Source: Amycolatopsis acidiphila
GTDB taxonomy: Bacteria; Actinomycetota; Actinomycetes; Mycobacteriales; Pseudonocardiaceae
Assembly (NCBI RefSeq): GCF_021391495.1
Contig: NZ_CP090063.1
Span: forward strand, 2,170,001-2,234,000
DNA: 64,000 nt
Reading direction: 5' to 3'
The position numbers and the translations under genes are program-made. The notes beneath the pieces were generated by a model. The model saw only the letters and a list, made by a program, of their open reading frames with translations, had not been told where the DNA came from and made no database searches. Each line of letters starts with the position of its first letter. Within the stretch, counting starts at the first letter, position 1. This document shows, one piece after another, positions 9,342 through 18,661 of the stretch.

Positions 9342-10043
9342 TTGTTCGTTCCGCGCCAGTACCGGCCCCCCGACGTCTCCTGGATGCTCCGCCTCATGCG
9401 CGGTAACCCGTTGGCGCTCATGGCAACCAACGGCGATCCCGGCCGGGCGCCACTGGCGACGCACCTGCCGGTCATCCTCGACCCGGAATCCCCGCTGCCC
9501 GACTCGGACTCGCTCGCCGGACTCGGTCTCCTCGCGCACCTGAACCGGGCGAACCCGCAGTGGATCCAGGTGCGGCCGGGGATGGAGGTCCTGTTCTCCT
9601 TCACCGGCCCGCACTCCTACGTCTCGCCTGTGGTCTACGGCCTGCCGACCGCCGCACCCACGTGGGACTTCACCGCGGTGCAGGTGCGCGGGGAGATCGT
9701 CGAGCGGTTCGAATCTCCCGAGGACACGCTGCGGGTCGTCACCGCCACGGTCCGGGCGTACGAGCGGGACTTCGGCGCAGGCTGGGACATGACCGGTTCG
9801 ATCCCGTACTTCCGCCAGATCCTGCCCGGCGTCGGTGCCTTCCGCGTCCGGGCGCTGAGTGTCGAGGGGATGTTCAAGCTGAGCCAGGAACAACCGGAGG
9901 ACGTGCGCGAGAAAGTCCGGGACCACTTCGCCCACCGCGGGCAGGGCCGGGACCTGGAGCTGGCGGGGCTGATGGCGAACCCGCGAGCGGCGTCCGCCTG
10001 CCCCTGCGCGGGGCAGTTCGAAGAACTGAAGCACGGGGTGTGA
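9342..10043 (+). CDS. Probable piperazate synthase (KtzT/PzbB-like, PaiB fold)
   Basis: The 233-residue protein has the PaiB/FMN-binding split-barrel fold, usually annotated as an FMN-binding negative regulator. Members of this family in piperazate clusters (KtzT, PzbB) are haem enzymes that form the N-N bond of piperazic acid from N5-hydroxyornithine. That function is inferred from the ornithine N-hydroxylase encoded in the same operon. The TTG start at 9342 is chosen because GGAGG lies six bases upstream and the protein then begins M-F-V-P-R-Q-Y, the family's usual N-terminus; an upstream frame to 9267 would add 25 unlikely residues. It is the first gene of the operon and is followed one base later by the thioesterase. 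A true PaiB-type regulator is less likely. Confidence 0.78.
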   Translation: MFVPRQYRPPDVSWMLRLMRGNPLALMATNGDPGRAPLATHLPVILDPESPLPDSDSLAGLGLLAHLNRANPQWIQVRPGMEVLFSFTGPHSYVSPVVYGLPTAAPTWDFTAVQVRGEIVERFESPEDTLRVVTATVRAYERDFGAGWDMTGSIPYFRQILPGVGAFRVRALSVEGMFKLSQEQPEDVREKVRDHFAHRGQGRDLELAGLMANPRAASACPCAGQFEELKHGV

Positions 10044-10044
10044 G

Positions 10045-10827
10045 ATGAGCGAGCTGCCTGAGCTTGTGCCGGACAAGCCGTACCTGTGGCGGGCGCGGTC
10101 GGAACGGGCCACGCACAAGCTGATCTGCTTCCCGCACGCGGGAGCGGGGGCGGGCACCTACTACGAGTGGGCCGAGCGGCTGCCCGCGGAGATCGAGCTG
10201 CTGGCGGTCCAGCTCCCGGGCCGCCAGGAACGGATCACCGAGGACCTGATCACCGAGGTGCCGGCACTGGTGGCGGCCGTCGTCGACGGCATCGCCCCGG
10301 ACGTGACCGCGAACTGTTCGTTCTTCGGGCACTCGGCCGGTGCTCTGCTCGCCTTCGAGGTGACCCGGGCGCTGGAAGCCGCGGGCCTGCCGGCGCCGGG
10401 CACGCTGTTCGTGTCCGGCCAGCCCGCGCCGGGCGGCTGGAAGGCGCCCCCGGTCAACGGCCTGCCCGAGGACCGGTTCCGCGACGCGCTCACCGAGCTG
10501 GGCGGCATGGACGCCGAGGTGTTCGCCGACGACGAGATCATGGCGATGGTGATCCCGGTGGTGCGCGCGGAGTTCCGGATGTGGGAAGAGTACGAAGTGG
10601 ACAGTGCGGCCCGGGTCTCGTCCTCGATCGTGGCGCTCACGGGCGACGCGGACAGCCGCAGCCCGGTTTCGGCCGCGGCGGGCTGGCGCTCCCGCACCAG
10701 CGGTGCCTTCGAGACGAAGGTCTACCCGGGTGGGCACTTCTACCACTTCGACCATCTCGACGAGGTTGTCGCCTTCGTGGCGGAGCGCGTCCTCGCCGGC
10801 ACCGGGCACGGAGTGCGCCATGGATGA
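10045..10827 (+). CDS. Type II thioesterase (editing)
   Basis: This 260-residue alpha/beta hydrolase is of the RifR/GrsT type, which removes wrongly loaded or stalled acyl groups from carrier domains. It has F-P-H-A-G-A-G-A-G near residue 33 (oxyanion region), nucleophile elbow G-H-S-A-G near 94, and a terminal G-G-H-F-Y-H near 231 carrying the catalytic His. Ala instead of the common Met in the elbow is tolerated in the family. It starts one base after the piperazate synthase stop and overlaps the next gene by 8 bp, so it is translationally coupled. Confidence 0.92.
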   Translation: MSELPELVPDKPYLWRARSERATHKLICFPHAGAGAGTYYEWAERLPAEIELLAVQLPGRQERITEDLITEVPALVAAVVDGIAPDVTANCSFFGHSAGALLAFEVTRALEAAGLPAPGTLFVSGQPAPGGWKAPPVNGLPEDRFRDALTELGGMDAEVFADDEIMAMVIPVVRAEFRMWEEYEVDSAARVSSSIVALTGDADSRSPVSAAAGWRSRTSGAFETKVYPGGHFYHFDHLDEVVAFVAERVLAGTGHGVRHG

Positions 10828-13800
10828 TCCGAGGAAGCTGGAGTCCGTACTGGCTGAGCGCGTGGCCGCGGCCACCCGCGGAATTGACGGGCTCGAGAAC
10901 GTCGCCGTGCTGGTGCGGGGCACCGTCACCCGGCCGTCCCGCTCGCTGCCCGGTGACACGGCCGAGCGCCTGGCCCGCACCGTGGATTCGTCCGCGCCGT
11001 CGTCGCTGCTCGTTGGCCCGGCACTGAACCTATCCGGCGACGAGGCGGGAACGCTCGACGAAGCACTCCGCCGCGCCGCGCTGCTGCCGGACAAGGGCAC
11101 CGTGTACCTCGCCGGCGACGAGGAGCCGCGGTTCCAGAGCTACCGCGATCTCGCGGAGTCGGCGGGGCGGGTGCTCGGCGGCCTGCGCGCCCGGGGCGTC
11201 CGGCCGGGGGATCCGGTGATCCTGCAGCTGCGCGACAACCAGGACATCGTCACCGTGTTCTGGGCGTGCGTCCTCGGTGGTTTCGTTGCGACGCCCATCG
11301 GTGTCGCGCCCAGCTACGAAACGCACAACGAAGCCAACCGCAAGCTGCGCAACGCGTGGCGGCTGCTCGGCGAGCCGGTGATCGTGGCCGACGACGGCAC
11401 CGCGGCGGAGTTGGCCGCGGCGGCCCGGCTGTGGGAGGCGCCGGGGGTGCGCACGCTTCCACTGTCCGAACTCGACACTGCCGAACCGGCTCAGTGGCTG
11501 CCCGGCGGACCGGACGCCCCGGTGCTCAACCTGTTCACCTCCGGCAGCACCGGCACGCCGAAGTGCGTGCAGCACACGCACGCGAGCATCGCGGCCAGGA
11601 CGTGGTCGGCCGCGCAGGCCCGCGGGTACACGGCCGAGGACGTCAGCCTGGTGTGGATGCCGCTGGACCACATCACCCTCGCGATGTTCAACGTGCGCGA
11701 CGTGTTCCTGCGGGCTCTGCACGTCAACGCCCGCACCGCCGACTTCCTGGCGGACCCGCTTGAGCTGCTGCGGTGGATCGACCGCTACCGCGTCACGAAC
11801 GTGCTCGGGTCGAACTTCGCCTACGCGCTGGTGAGCGAGGCGCACGGCGACGCAACCGATCTGAGGCTCGACCTGTCCTGTGTGCGGGAGTTCATCAACG
11901 CGGGCGAAGGGGTCGACCCCGCCGTGAGCCACCGCTTTCTGCGGCTGATCGGCAGGTACGGCGCGCCGCCGGACGTGATGACCCCGGCCTGGGGCATGTC
12001 CGAGACCTGTTCGGCCGTCAGCCACGCCACGCAGAGCCGGGACGACCGGTCGCTCGGCACGGTGTCGGTGCGGCGCTCGTCCGTCGGCGGCGACGTCGTC
12101 GTCGCCGGACCCGGCGATGACGACGCGGTGCTGCTGTCCACCGTCGGCGCACCGATCGGCGGGGTGGAGATGCGGATCGTGGACCCCGGCGGCGCCGTGC
12201 TGAAGTCCGGGCAGACCGGCGAGCTGCAGGTGCGCGGCGTGACGATGATGCGCGGCTACTACGGCAATCCCGAGGCGGGCGCGCTCGCCGACGCGGGCGA
12301 CGGCTGGTTCCGCACGGGCGACCTCGCGTTCGTCCACGACGGCGAGGTGGTCATCGCCGGCCGGATCAAGGACCAGATCATCGTGCGCGGCATCAACTTC
12401 CGGGCCGCCGAGCTGGAGGCCATCGTCGAGCGGGTGGCAGGCGTGCGTGTCCCGTACGCCGCGGCCGCCGCCTACCTCGAACCCGGCGCGCAGGGCGAGC
12501 GGCTGGCCGTCTTCTTCGTCCCCGAGGACTGGGAAGCCGGGGCACTCGACCGCACACTCACCGGCATCCGCTCGGCACTGTCCCGCGAGGCGGGGATCGC
12601 ACCGGACCTGATGGTGCCGGTCGGTGCGCCGGACTTCCCGCGCACCGCGACCGGCAAGATCCAGCGTGGCACGCTGGTGGCCGGTCTGCGGGAGGGGCGC
12701 CTGCGGCCCCGCGCGGAGCGCGATGGCGCCGAAGCGCCGGACTCGGGCCAGTGGCTGTTCACCACCACCTGGTCCGCCCTGGACGGCGGCCGGGCCCCGG
12801 CCGGCCCCGGCACGGTGTTCCTCGGCCCGCGGCGGCTGGCCGAGGACTGCGGTCTCGCCGACCCGGTGCTGATCGACACCACCGACGACCTGGCGGGTGC
12901 CCTTGACCGGGCTGCCAGGGCGCTCGGCGGCGTCGGGACCGTCGTCTTCGCCTGGCCACTGTGGACGGACAAGACCGGCCCCCGGCTGCGAGCCGAATGG
13001 CTCAGCGAAGAGCTCGCCGCGGTGCTCGCCGTGCTCGACGACGGTTCACCACGGGTCGAACGGCTACTCGTCCTCACCTCCGGTGCGGTCGTCACCGGCG
13101 ATCCTGTCGAGGCGGACCTCGGCGCGAGTGTCCTTTCCGGACTCGTCAGGACGGCCGCGGCCGAGCTGGACCGGGTGGCGGTGACCCAGCTGGACCTGCC
13201 CGCCGACCGCGCCGGGTGGCGGTCGGCGCTCGAGGCGGAGCTGGCCGCACCGGCGTCGCCCGGTGAGGTGGTGGCGCACCGGGACGGTCAGCGGCTGGTC
13301 CGGCGGCTGCGGCCGCTGCCGGCCGAGCACCGGGGTGGAGGCGTCCGGGCGGAAGGCCGGTACGTCGTCACCGGCGGTCTCGGCGGGATCGGCACCAGGC
13401 TATGTGCGCACCTGCTCGCGGAGTACAGGGTGAAGCTGCTGGTCCTGGGCCGCTCGGAGCCGGCCGGGGAACGGGCCGCGCGCCTGGCGGAACTGCGGGC
13501 CGCGGGAGACGTGCGCTACCGCGCGGTCGACGTCGCCGATGCCGACGCCGTGCGGGCCGCGGTCGCCAAGGCCGAAGCCGCGTGGGGCGAACCGATCGAC
13601 GGGATCTTCCACCTCGCGGGCCACGACCCGACCAGGACGGACACCGGCGCCGACGGGCTGCCCATGGCCGAGGCGCGGCTCGCGGACTTCGAGGAGGCCT
13701 ACCGGGCGAAGATCGGTGGCACGCTGGCACTCGGCGAACTGCTCGACGAACGTCCCGGAGCCGCGCTCACGCTCTTCGGCTCCGTGAACGGCGAGTTCGG

Positions 13801-14563
13801 TGGCAGCGGGTTCGGCCCGTACGCCGCGGCCAACGCGTTCCTGGTCTCCTTCGCCGTGGACAGCGCCACCCGGCTCGGCCGGACCGTGTGCTGCGCCGCC
13901 TGGAGCCTGTGGCCGGGCACGGGGATGAGCGAGCTGCTCGTGCCTTCCGCCGCGCGCCAACGGGGTTACCTGCCGATCGATCCCGCGGCCGGCCCGGCAC
14001 TGGCCGTCGATGCGCTGGCGGCGGGCTCGCCGTACGTGCTGGCGGGGCTTGACGCCGGGCACCACGCGGTGGCCGGGCTGACCGACTCGTCCTGCCTGGT
14101 GCCCGCGGAAGTGGTCGTGGCCTATCGCGGTCCCGTCGACCACGCCGCGGTGCGCGCCGCGGTGGAGTCCGCGGTCGCCGCACACCACCTGCCCGTGGTG
14201 ATTCGCGAAGTGCCCGCACTGCGCCGGAACTTCGACGGCGAGCTGGACCGGGACGGGATCTGGCGGTCGGTCGCCACCGCCGACCATCCGTCCACAGTGG
14301 ACGATGAACCGCGCACCGAGCTGGAACGCACCACGGCGGCGGTGTTCGCCGAGCTGCTCGGCCGGGACACCGTCGGGCGCGATTCGTCCTTCTTCGAGCT
14401 GGGCGGCAATTCCGTGCGGGCCGTCCGGGTGCTGCGGGAACTGGAGCAGCGCACCGGTGTCCGGCTGAGCGCACACGAGCTCTATGAGTACCCGACGGTC
14501 GCCGGCACAGCAGCGCGTATCCGCATGACCGCGGCCATTCCAGCGAATCAGGAGCGTCGATGA
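10820..14563 (+). CDS. NRPS-like loading protein A-KR-T
   Basis: The predicted protein has 1247 residues. An adenylation domain (about 80-620) has [10 protein letters not shown] near 236 and ends in a G-K-I-Q-R motif. Its W-M-P-L-D-H-I stretch resembles acyl-ligase-type loading domains rather than amino-acid A domains. A structural KR half and a catalytic ketoreductase (about 635-1060) follow, with G-G-L-G-G-I-G near 850, Ser in G-S-V-N-G near 988 and Tyr in G-P-Y-A-A-A-N near 1001, so the KR looks active. The carrier domain G-G-N-S lies near 1192. A-KR-T units in valinomycin/cereulide-type and bacillaene-type lines load an alpha-keto acid and reduce it to a hydroxy acid; that role is inferred here. 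The substrate cannot be read. ATG at 10820 overlaps the thioesterase by 8 bp. Confidence 0.85.
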   Translation: MDDPRKLESVLAERVAAATRGIDGLENVAVLVRGTVTRPSRSLPGDTAERLARTVDSSAPSSLLVGPALNLSGDEAGTLDEALRRAALLPDKGTVYLAGDEEPRFQSYRDLAESAGRVLGGLRARGVRPGDPVILQLRDNQDIVTVFWACVLGGFVATPIGVAPSYETHNEANRKLRNAWRLLGEPVIVADDGTAAELAAAARLWEAPGVRTLPLSELDTAEPAQWLPGGPDAPVLNLFTSGSTGTPKCVQHTHASIAARTWSAAQARGYTAEDVSLVWMPLDHITLAMFNVRDVFLRALHVNARTADFLADPLELLRWIDRYRVTNVLGSNFAYALVSEAHGDATDLRLDLSCVREFINAGEGVDPAVSHRFLRLIGRYGAPPDVMTPAWGMSETCSAVSHATQSRDDRSLGTVSVRRSSVGGDVVVAGPGDDDAVLLSTVGAPIGGVEMRIVDPGGAVLKSGQTGELQVRGVTMMRGYYGNPEAGALADAGDGWFRTGDLAFVHDGEVVIAGRIKDQIIVRGINFRAAELEAIVERVAGVRVPYAAAAAYLEPGAQGERLAVFFVPEDWEAGALDRTLTGIRSALSREAGIAPDLMVPVGAPDFPRTATGKIQRGTLVAGLREGRLRPRAERDGAEAPDSGQWLFTTTWSALDGGRAPAGPGTVFLGPRRLAEDCGLADPVLIDTTDDLAGALDRAARALGGVGTVVFAWPLWTDKTGPRLRAEWLSEELAAVLAVLDDGSPRVERLLVLTSGAVVTGDPVEADLGASVLSGLVRTAAAELDRVAVTQLDLPADRAGWRSALEAELAAPASPGEVVAHRDGQRLVRRLRPLPAEHRGGGVRAEGRYVVTGGLGGIGTRLCAHLLAEYRVKLLVLGRSEPAGERAARLAELRAAGDVRYRAVDVADADAVRAAVAKAEAAWGEPIDGIFHLAGHDPTRTDTGADGLPMAEARLADFEEAYRAKIGGTLALGELLDERPGAALTLFGSVNGEFGGSGFGPYAAANAFLVSFAVDSATRLGRTVCCAAWSLWPGTGMSELLVPSAARQRGYLPIDPAAGPALAVDALAAGSPYVLAGLDAGHHAVAGLTDSSCLVPAEVVVAYRGPVDHAAVRAAVESAVAAHHLPVVIREVPALRRNFDGELDRDGIWRSVATADHPSTVDDEPRTELERTTAAVFAELLGRDTVGRDSSFFELGGNSVRAVRVLRELEQRTGVRLSAHELYEYPTVAGTAARIRMTAAIPANQERR

Positions 14564-15897
14564 ACGAATACCGCGACATCGTCGGTGTGGGTTTCGGCCC
14601 TGCCAACCTGGCACTGACGGTGGCACTCGACGAGGTGCCGGGCAACGGCACCGACAGGCCGAGCGCGCTGTTCTTCGAACGGCAGCCGGAGTTCGGCTGG
14701 CACCGCAACATGCTGCTGCCGTCCGCGAAGATGCAGGTGGCGTTCGTGAAGGACCTCGTCACCTTCCGCAATCCGGGTTCGGCGTACACCTTCGTTTCCT
14801 ACCTGCACCACGTGGGACGGTTGGCCAGGTTCGTCAACAACCAGGACTTCTTCCCGACCCGGCTGGAGTTCCACGACTACCTGGAGTGGGTGGCGAGCCA
14901 CTTCACCGACCGGATCCGCTACGGCGCCGAAGTGCGCGCGATCCGGCCCGCGCCCGCTGACGGTTCTCCCGGCTCGCTCGAAGTGGCCGTCCGCTACCGG
15001 GACCGGCCCGGCAGCCAGGTCGTCTCGGCCGACAACGTCGTGATCTCCACCGGGCTCGTCCCCCGCGTCCCGGACGGGACCGTACTGGGGGAGCGGGTCT
15101 GGCACAGCTCCCAGTTCCTCGGCCGGTTCCGGGCACGCGACTGGTCCGGCGCGCGTCGCGTGGCCGTCGTCGGGGCGGGGCAGAGCGCGGCGGAGCTGAC
15201 CGCGTTCTGCTACGACAACACCACGAACGCGGAGATCATCTCCGTCGTCCCGTCGTACGGGTACTCCATCGCCGACGACACCCCGTTCGCGAACGAGGTG
15301 TTCGACGGGCAGGCGGTGGACGACTACTACTTCGGGACGAAGGAGTCCCAGGACGCATACTGGCGCTACCACCGCAACACCAACTATTCCGTCGTCGACG
15401 ACGACCTGCTCCGGGAGCTGTACCGCCGCAGCTACGACGACGAGTTCACCGGGGCCCGGCGGCTGAATTTCCAGCGGTTGAGCCGTATCGACGGAGTCGA
15501 GGAGACCGCGGACGGCGCGCGGATCAGCGTGCGCTCGCTGAGCACCGGACAGCGCAACCACTTCGACGTGGACTTCGTCGTCTTCGGGACCGGGTACCAC
15601 CCGATGGACCCGGGCCCGCTGCTGGCCGAGGTGGACCAGTACCTCCTGCGTGACGAGAACGGCCGCTACCGGGTGGACCGGCACCACCGGCTGCTGACCC
15701 GCGACGGCTTCGGCGGCGGGATCTACCTGCAGGGCGGCACCGAGCAGACACACGGGTTGAGCGCGTCACTGCTGTCGAACATGGCTGTTCGCAGCGGCGA
15801 AATCGTCGGCTCGATCCTCGGCCGCGCCAAGGACGGCTGGCCGTGGACGGACAGCCGCGCTGCGGACGGCAGCGAGCCCGCCGCGGCCGTCTCCTGA
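14560..15897 (+). CDS. L-ornithine N5-monooxygenase (KtzI/PvdA/SidA type)
   Basis: The 445-residue flavoprotein hydroxylates the side-chain nitrogen of ornithine (lysine is the alternative) using FAD, NADPH and O2. Visible are the N-terminal FAD site G-V-G-F-G-P-A-N-L, the W-H-x-x-M-L-L-P substrate-side motif near residue 47, an NADPH site G-A-G-Q-S-A-A-E near 205, and the C-terminal F-G-T-G-Y motif near 345. It overlaps the loading gene by four bases (ATGA). With a KtzT-like protein in the same operon the product N5-hydroxyornithine is probably converted to piperazate. Without that partner one would call it a hydroxamate siderophore enzyme, and that reading cannot be excluded. Confidence 0.9.
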   Translation: MNEYRDIVGVGFGPANLALTVALDEVPGNGTDRPSALFFERQPEFGWHRNMLLPSAKMQVAFVKDLVTFRNPGSAYTFVSYLHHVGRLARFVNNQDFFPTRLEFHDYLEWVASHFTDRIRYGAEVRAIRPAPADGSPGSLEVAVRYRDRPGSQVVSADNVVISTGLVPRVPDGTVLGERVWHSSQFLGRFRARDWSGARRVAVVGAGQSAAELTAFCYDNTTNAEIISVVPSYGYSIADDTPFANEVFDGQAVDDYYFGTKESQDAYWRYHRNTNYSVVDDDLLRELYRRSYDDEFTGARRLNFQRLSRIDGVEETADGARISVRSLSTGQRNHFDVDFVVFGTGYHPMDPGPLLAEVDQYLLRDENGRYRVDRHHRLLTRDGFGGGIYLQGGTEQTHGLSASLLSNMAVRSGEIVGSILGRAKDGWPWTDSRAADGSEPAAAVS

Positions 15898-15943
15898 ACC
15901 GGAAACACCGAGAAAGCCGAACGCCACGGGGAAACGGGGAACA

Positions 15944-16150
15944 ATGTCCACCAATCCGTTCGACGACGAGGCCGCCGAGTTCCTGGTGCTGGTCAACGCG
16001 GAGGAGCAGCGGTCGCTGTGGCCGACCTTCGCGGAGATTCCCGCCGGATGGCGGGCGGTGCACGGGCCGGACAGCCGCGCGGGCTGCCTCGCCCACGTCG
16101 AAGCCACCTGGAAGTCGATCCGCCCGCTCAGCGCGCGCGAAAGAGACTGA
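15944..16150 (+). CDS. MbtH-like NRPS accessory protein
   Basis: This 68-residue protein has the MbtH pattern: N-P-F-D-D at the start, an L-V-N-x-E-x-Q-x-S-L-W-P segment, P-x-G-W near residue 36 and a C-terminal W-x-x-I-R-P. It binds the C-terminal and hinge region of adenylation domains and makes them soluble or active. It is encoded immediately before the half adenylation domain at 16154, in the same reading frame, separated only by a TGA and one GCG codon. That placement suggests it may assist the split A domain in particular. Confidence 0.93.
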   Translation: MSTNPFDDEAAEFLVLVNAEEQRSLWPTFAEIPAGWRAVHGPDSRAGCLAHVEATWKSIRPLSARERD

Positions 16151-16153
16151 GCG

Positions 16154-18661
16154 ATGCGGGACGGCGACAGGTCCGCCGAAGGCGTCAAGGTGCTCGACAG
16201 CCGCCTGCGGCCGGTCCGCGCCGGCGAGGTCGGCGAGATCTACCTGGGCGAACCCGGTCTCGCTGAGGGCTACCTCGGGCAGCCGGCGCTGACCGCGACC
16301 CGGTTCGTGGCAGACCCCGGGGCCCAGGGCGGCCGGATGTACCGGACCGGCGACCTCGCGGTGGTGGACGAAGAGGGCAGGCTGTATTTCCGCGGCCGCG
16401 CCGACGACCAGGTGAAGGTCCGCGGCCACCGGATCGAGCTCGGCGAGGTCGAGGCGGTGCTGCGGTCGGCGTCGGGTGTCGGGCGTGCCGTGGTCGTCGC
16501 ACGAGCTGTGCCGCCGGGGGCCGCACGACGGGACCTGTGTGCCTACGCCGTTCCCGAGCCTGGCCGCACGATCGAGCAGGCGGCGCTGGTGGCCTGGCTG
16601 CGCGAGCACTTGCCTGGGCCCATGGTGCCCCGGTACGTGTGCGTACTCGACCGGCTGCCGACCACGGTCAACGGCAAGCTCGACCGTGCGGCCCTGCCGC
16701 TTCCGGGCAGGCGTGCCGGATGCGAAGCGCCGGAGACCGACGCCGAGCGCCAGGTCGTCGACGCCATGACCGCCGTGCTGGAAGACGACGAGGTCGACGT
16801 CACCGACGACTTCTTCGCCGTCGGCGGGGACAGCGTCCGCGTCGTGCGGCTGCTGGCCCTGCTGCGCGCCGCGGGCTGGGTGGTCGGCCAGGCCGACGTT
16901 TTCGCCGCCCGGACCGCACGGGCGCTCGCGGCCCGGATCACCCGGGCCGACGGAGCCGCGACCGAGGCGGGCGCGTGGTACGAGCCGGACAGCGCGATCC
17001 GGGAAGACGTGGAGCAACGCTTCGGCCCGGGAAGTACTGTGCTGCCGGTCTCGCCGATGCAGTTCGGCATGGTCTTCCACACCCTGCTGGCCCCGGAGCA
17101 GGGCATGTACCAGGTCCAGCTGGTCTGGGACTTGGACGGGCCGCTGGACAGCGGGCGGCTGCGGACCGCGTGGGCGAAACTGCTGGACCGGCACCCTCAC
17201 CTCCGGGCGGCGTTCACCATCGCCGGCGCGCGCGGCGACGTCGTGGCGGTGGTGCCCCCGTCGATCAGTCCGAAGTGGACCTGGATCGACGTCGAGGGCG
17301 CCGGTGAGCCGGGCCGGTGGATGGCCGAGGTGCTCCGGACGGAATGGCAGGGCAGCCTGAACCCCGCCGACGCACCGCTGGTGCGGCTCGCCGTCGTGCG
17401 CTCCGGCCCGGCCCGCCACCGCCTCGTCGTCACCGCGCACCACGCCCTGCTCGACGGCTGGTCCGAGCCGATCCTGCTGCGTGACCTTCTGCGCCTGTAC
17501 GTGGCGGGGGAGACCCCGGTCCCGCCCGCGCCGGGCTACGAGGACTACCTGCGCTGGCTCCACGAGCAGGACGCCGCCGCGGCGCTGCGGGCCTGGACCG
17601 CGGAGCTGAGCGGAGGCAAGCCGAACCTGGTCGCGGGGGAGCCGCCGCGCCGGGCCGGCGCCGGAACGCTGACCGGGGTCGACGTCTGCTGCGCGCCGGA
17701 GACGGCCGAGGCACTGCGGGAGCGGGCGGTCGAAGCCGGAGTCACCCTTAACGCCCTGATACAGGCCGGATGGGGCCTGGCGCTGCGCCGGCTGACGGGC
17801 TCGGACGACGTCGTGTTCGGCACCACCACGTCCGGCCGCGACGCGGCGGTGCCCGGGATCGACGAGATCGTCGGGCTGTGCATCAACACCGTTCCGGTGC
17901 GCGTTCGCGCCGCGGAGGGCGATCGCGTTGTCACGCTGGCTCGTCAGGCGCAGGCGCACCAGGTGAAGTTCGCGCCGCACGCGCACCTCGGGCTCGGCAG
18001 GCTGCAGGAGGAGCTCGGCGTTCCCGCGTTGTTCGACACCGTCGTCGTCTTCCAGTCGTATCCCCGGCGGGCCGGGGAGATCGCCGCGGCGGCGGCCTGC
18101 GCAGGGCTTTCCGTCGCCGGCTTCCAGTCGTCCTCGACGGGCAACTACCCGCTGGTGTTCCGCGTGGACGTCGATCCCGCCGTCACGATGTCCGTCCAGT
18201 ACGACCACACCCGGTTTCCGGCGGAGGAAGCAGCCGCGACCGCCCGGTTCCTGGAGCAGGTTTTTGAGGCCCTCGCGGCGAATCCCGACACCGCGGTCGG
18301 TGCGGTCATGGAACGCGGCGTGTTCCCGGCCCGCGTGGACGCCCAACCCGTGTCGCGTCCGGAACCTGCTGAGCAGGAAACCGAGATGGAACGCGCGTTG
18401 GCGGGCATCTTCGCTGATGTGCTGGGGCGTGATGTGTTGGGGGCCGATGAGAGTTTCTTCGCGATGGGTGGCAATTCGCTGAAGGCGACGCGTTTGGTGG
18501 GGCGGGTGCGTTCGGTGCTTGGGCTCGAGTTGTCCGTCCGGGACGTGTTCGAGAAGGCGACGGTGCGCGGGCTGGCGGCGTGCCTTCGCGTGTCCGATGT
18601 GGATGGTGAGCCCGCCGGTGTGGCGGCGCGGCCGGTGTTGCGTAAGAGGGTTGGAGGTTAG
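16154..18661 (+). CDS. NRPS with half adenylation domain: A(C-terminal part)-PCP-C-PCP
   Basis: The protein has 835 residues. It begins abruptly inside an A domain: A6 G-E-I-Y-L near residue 30, A7 Y-R-T-G-D near 63, A8 [14 protein letters not shown] near 82, A10 N-G-K-L-D-R near 173. Motifs A1-A5, which bind ATP and substrate, are absent. A carrier domain follows (G-G-D-S near 222), then a condensation domain (about 295-720, active site H-H-A-L-L-D-G near 429), then a second carrier (G-G-N-S near 771) with no A domain of its own. A TGA lies in frame just upstream, so the protein cannot start earlier. The missing half is probably the separate protein encoded at 34657. The C-terminal tail and next start codon are repeated at 26358. 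Confidence 0.9.
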   Translation: MRDGDRSAEGVKVLDSRLRPVRAGEVGEIYLGEPGLAEGYLGQPALTATRFVADPGAQGGRMYRTGDLAVVDEEGRLYFRGRADDQVKVRGHRIELGEVEAVLRSASGVGRAVVVARAVPPGAARRDLCAYAVPEPGRTIEQAALVAWLREHLPGPMVPRYVCVLDRLPTTVNGKLDRAALPLPGRRAGCEAPETDAERQVVDAMTAVLEDDEVDVTDDFFAVGGDSVRVVRLLALLRAAGWVVGQADVFAARTARALAARITRADGAATEAGAWYEPDSAIREDVEQRFGPGSTVLPVSPMQFGMVFHTLLAPEQGMYQVQLVWDLDGPLDSGRLRTAWAKLLDRHPHLRAAFTIAGARGDVVAVVPPSISPKWTWIDVEGAGEPGRWMAEVLRTEWQGSLNPADAPLVRLAVVRSGPARHRLVVTAHHALLDGWSEPILLRDLLRLYVAGETPVPPAPGYEDYLRWLHEQDAAAALRAWTAELSGGKPNLVAGEPPRRAGAGTLTGVDVCCAPETAEALRERAVEAGVTLNALIQAGWGLALRRLTGSDDVVFGTTTSGRDAAVPGIDEIVGLCINTVPVRVRAAEGDRVVTLARQAQAHQVKFAPHAHLGLGRLQEELGVPALFDTVVVFQSYPRRAGEIAAAAACAGLSVAGFQSSSTGNYPLVFRVDVDPAVTMSVQYDHTRFPAEEAAATARFLEQVFEALAANPDTAVGAVMERGVFPARVDAQPVSRPEPAEQETEMERALAGIFADVLGRDVLGADESFFAMGGNSLKATRLVGRVRSVLGLELSVRDVFEKATVRGLAACLRVSDVDGEPAGVAARPVLRKRVGG

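Noticed and set aside
9342..10043. Calling this gene an FMN-binding negative transcriptional regulator (PaiB)
   Set aside because: The fold fits, but its place at the head of an operon with ornithine N-hydroxylase and NRPS genes matches piperazate synthase better.
14560..15897. Reading the cluster as a hydroxamate siderophore pathway because of the ornithine hydroxylase
   Set aside because: No hydroxyornithine acyltransferase or formyltransferase, siderophore receptor, or iron-regulated transporter is seen in the window. The KtzT-like partner gives a better explanation. Not fully excluded.
16154..16760. Treating the half A domain as a decaying remnant
   Set aside because: All motifs A6-A10 and the A10 Lys are intact, the frame is clean, and the exact complementary half is present as a maintained gene in the same operon.
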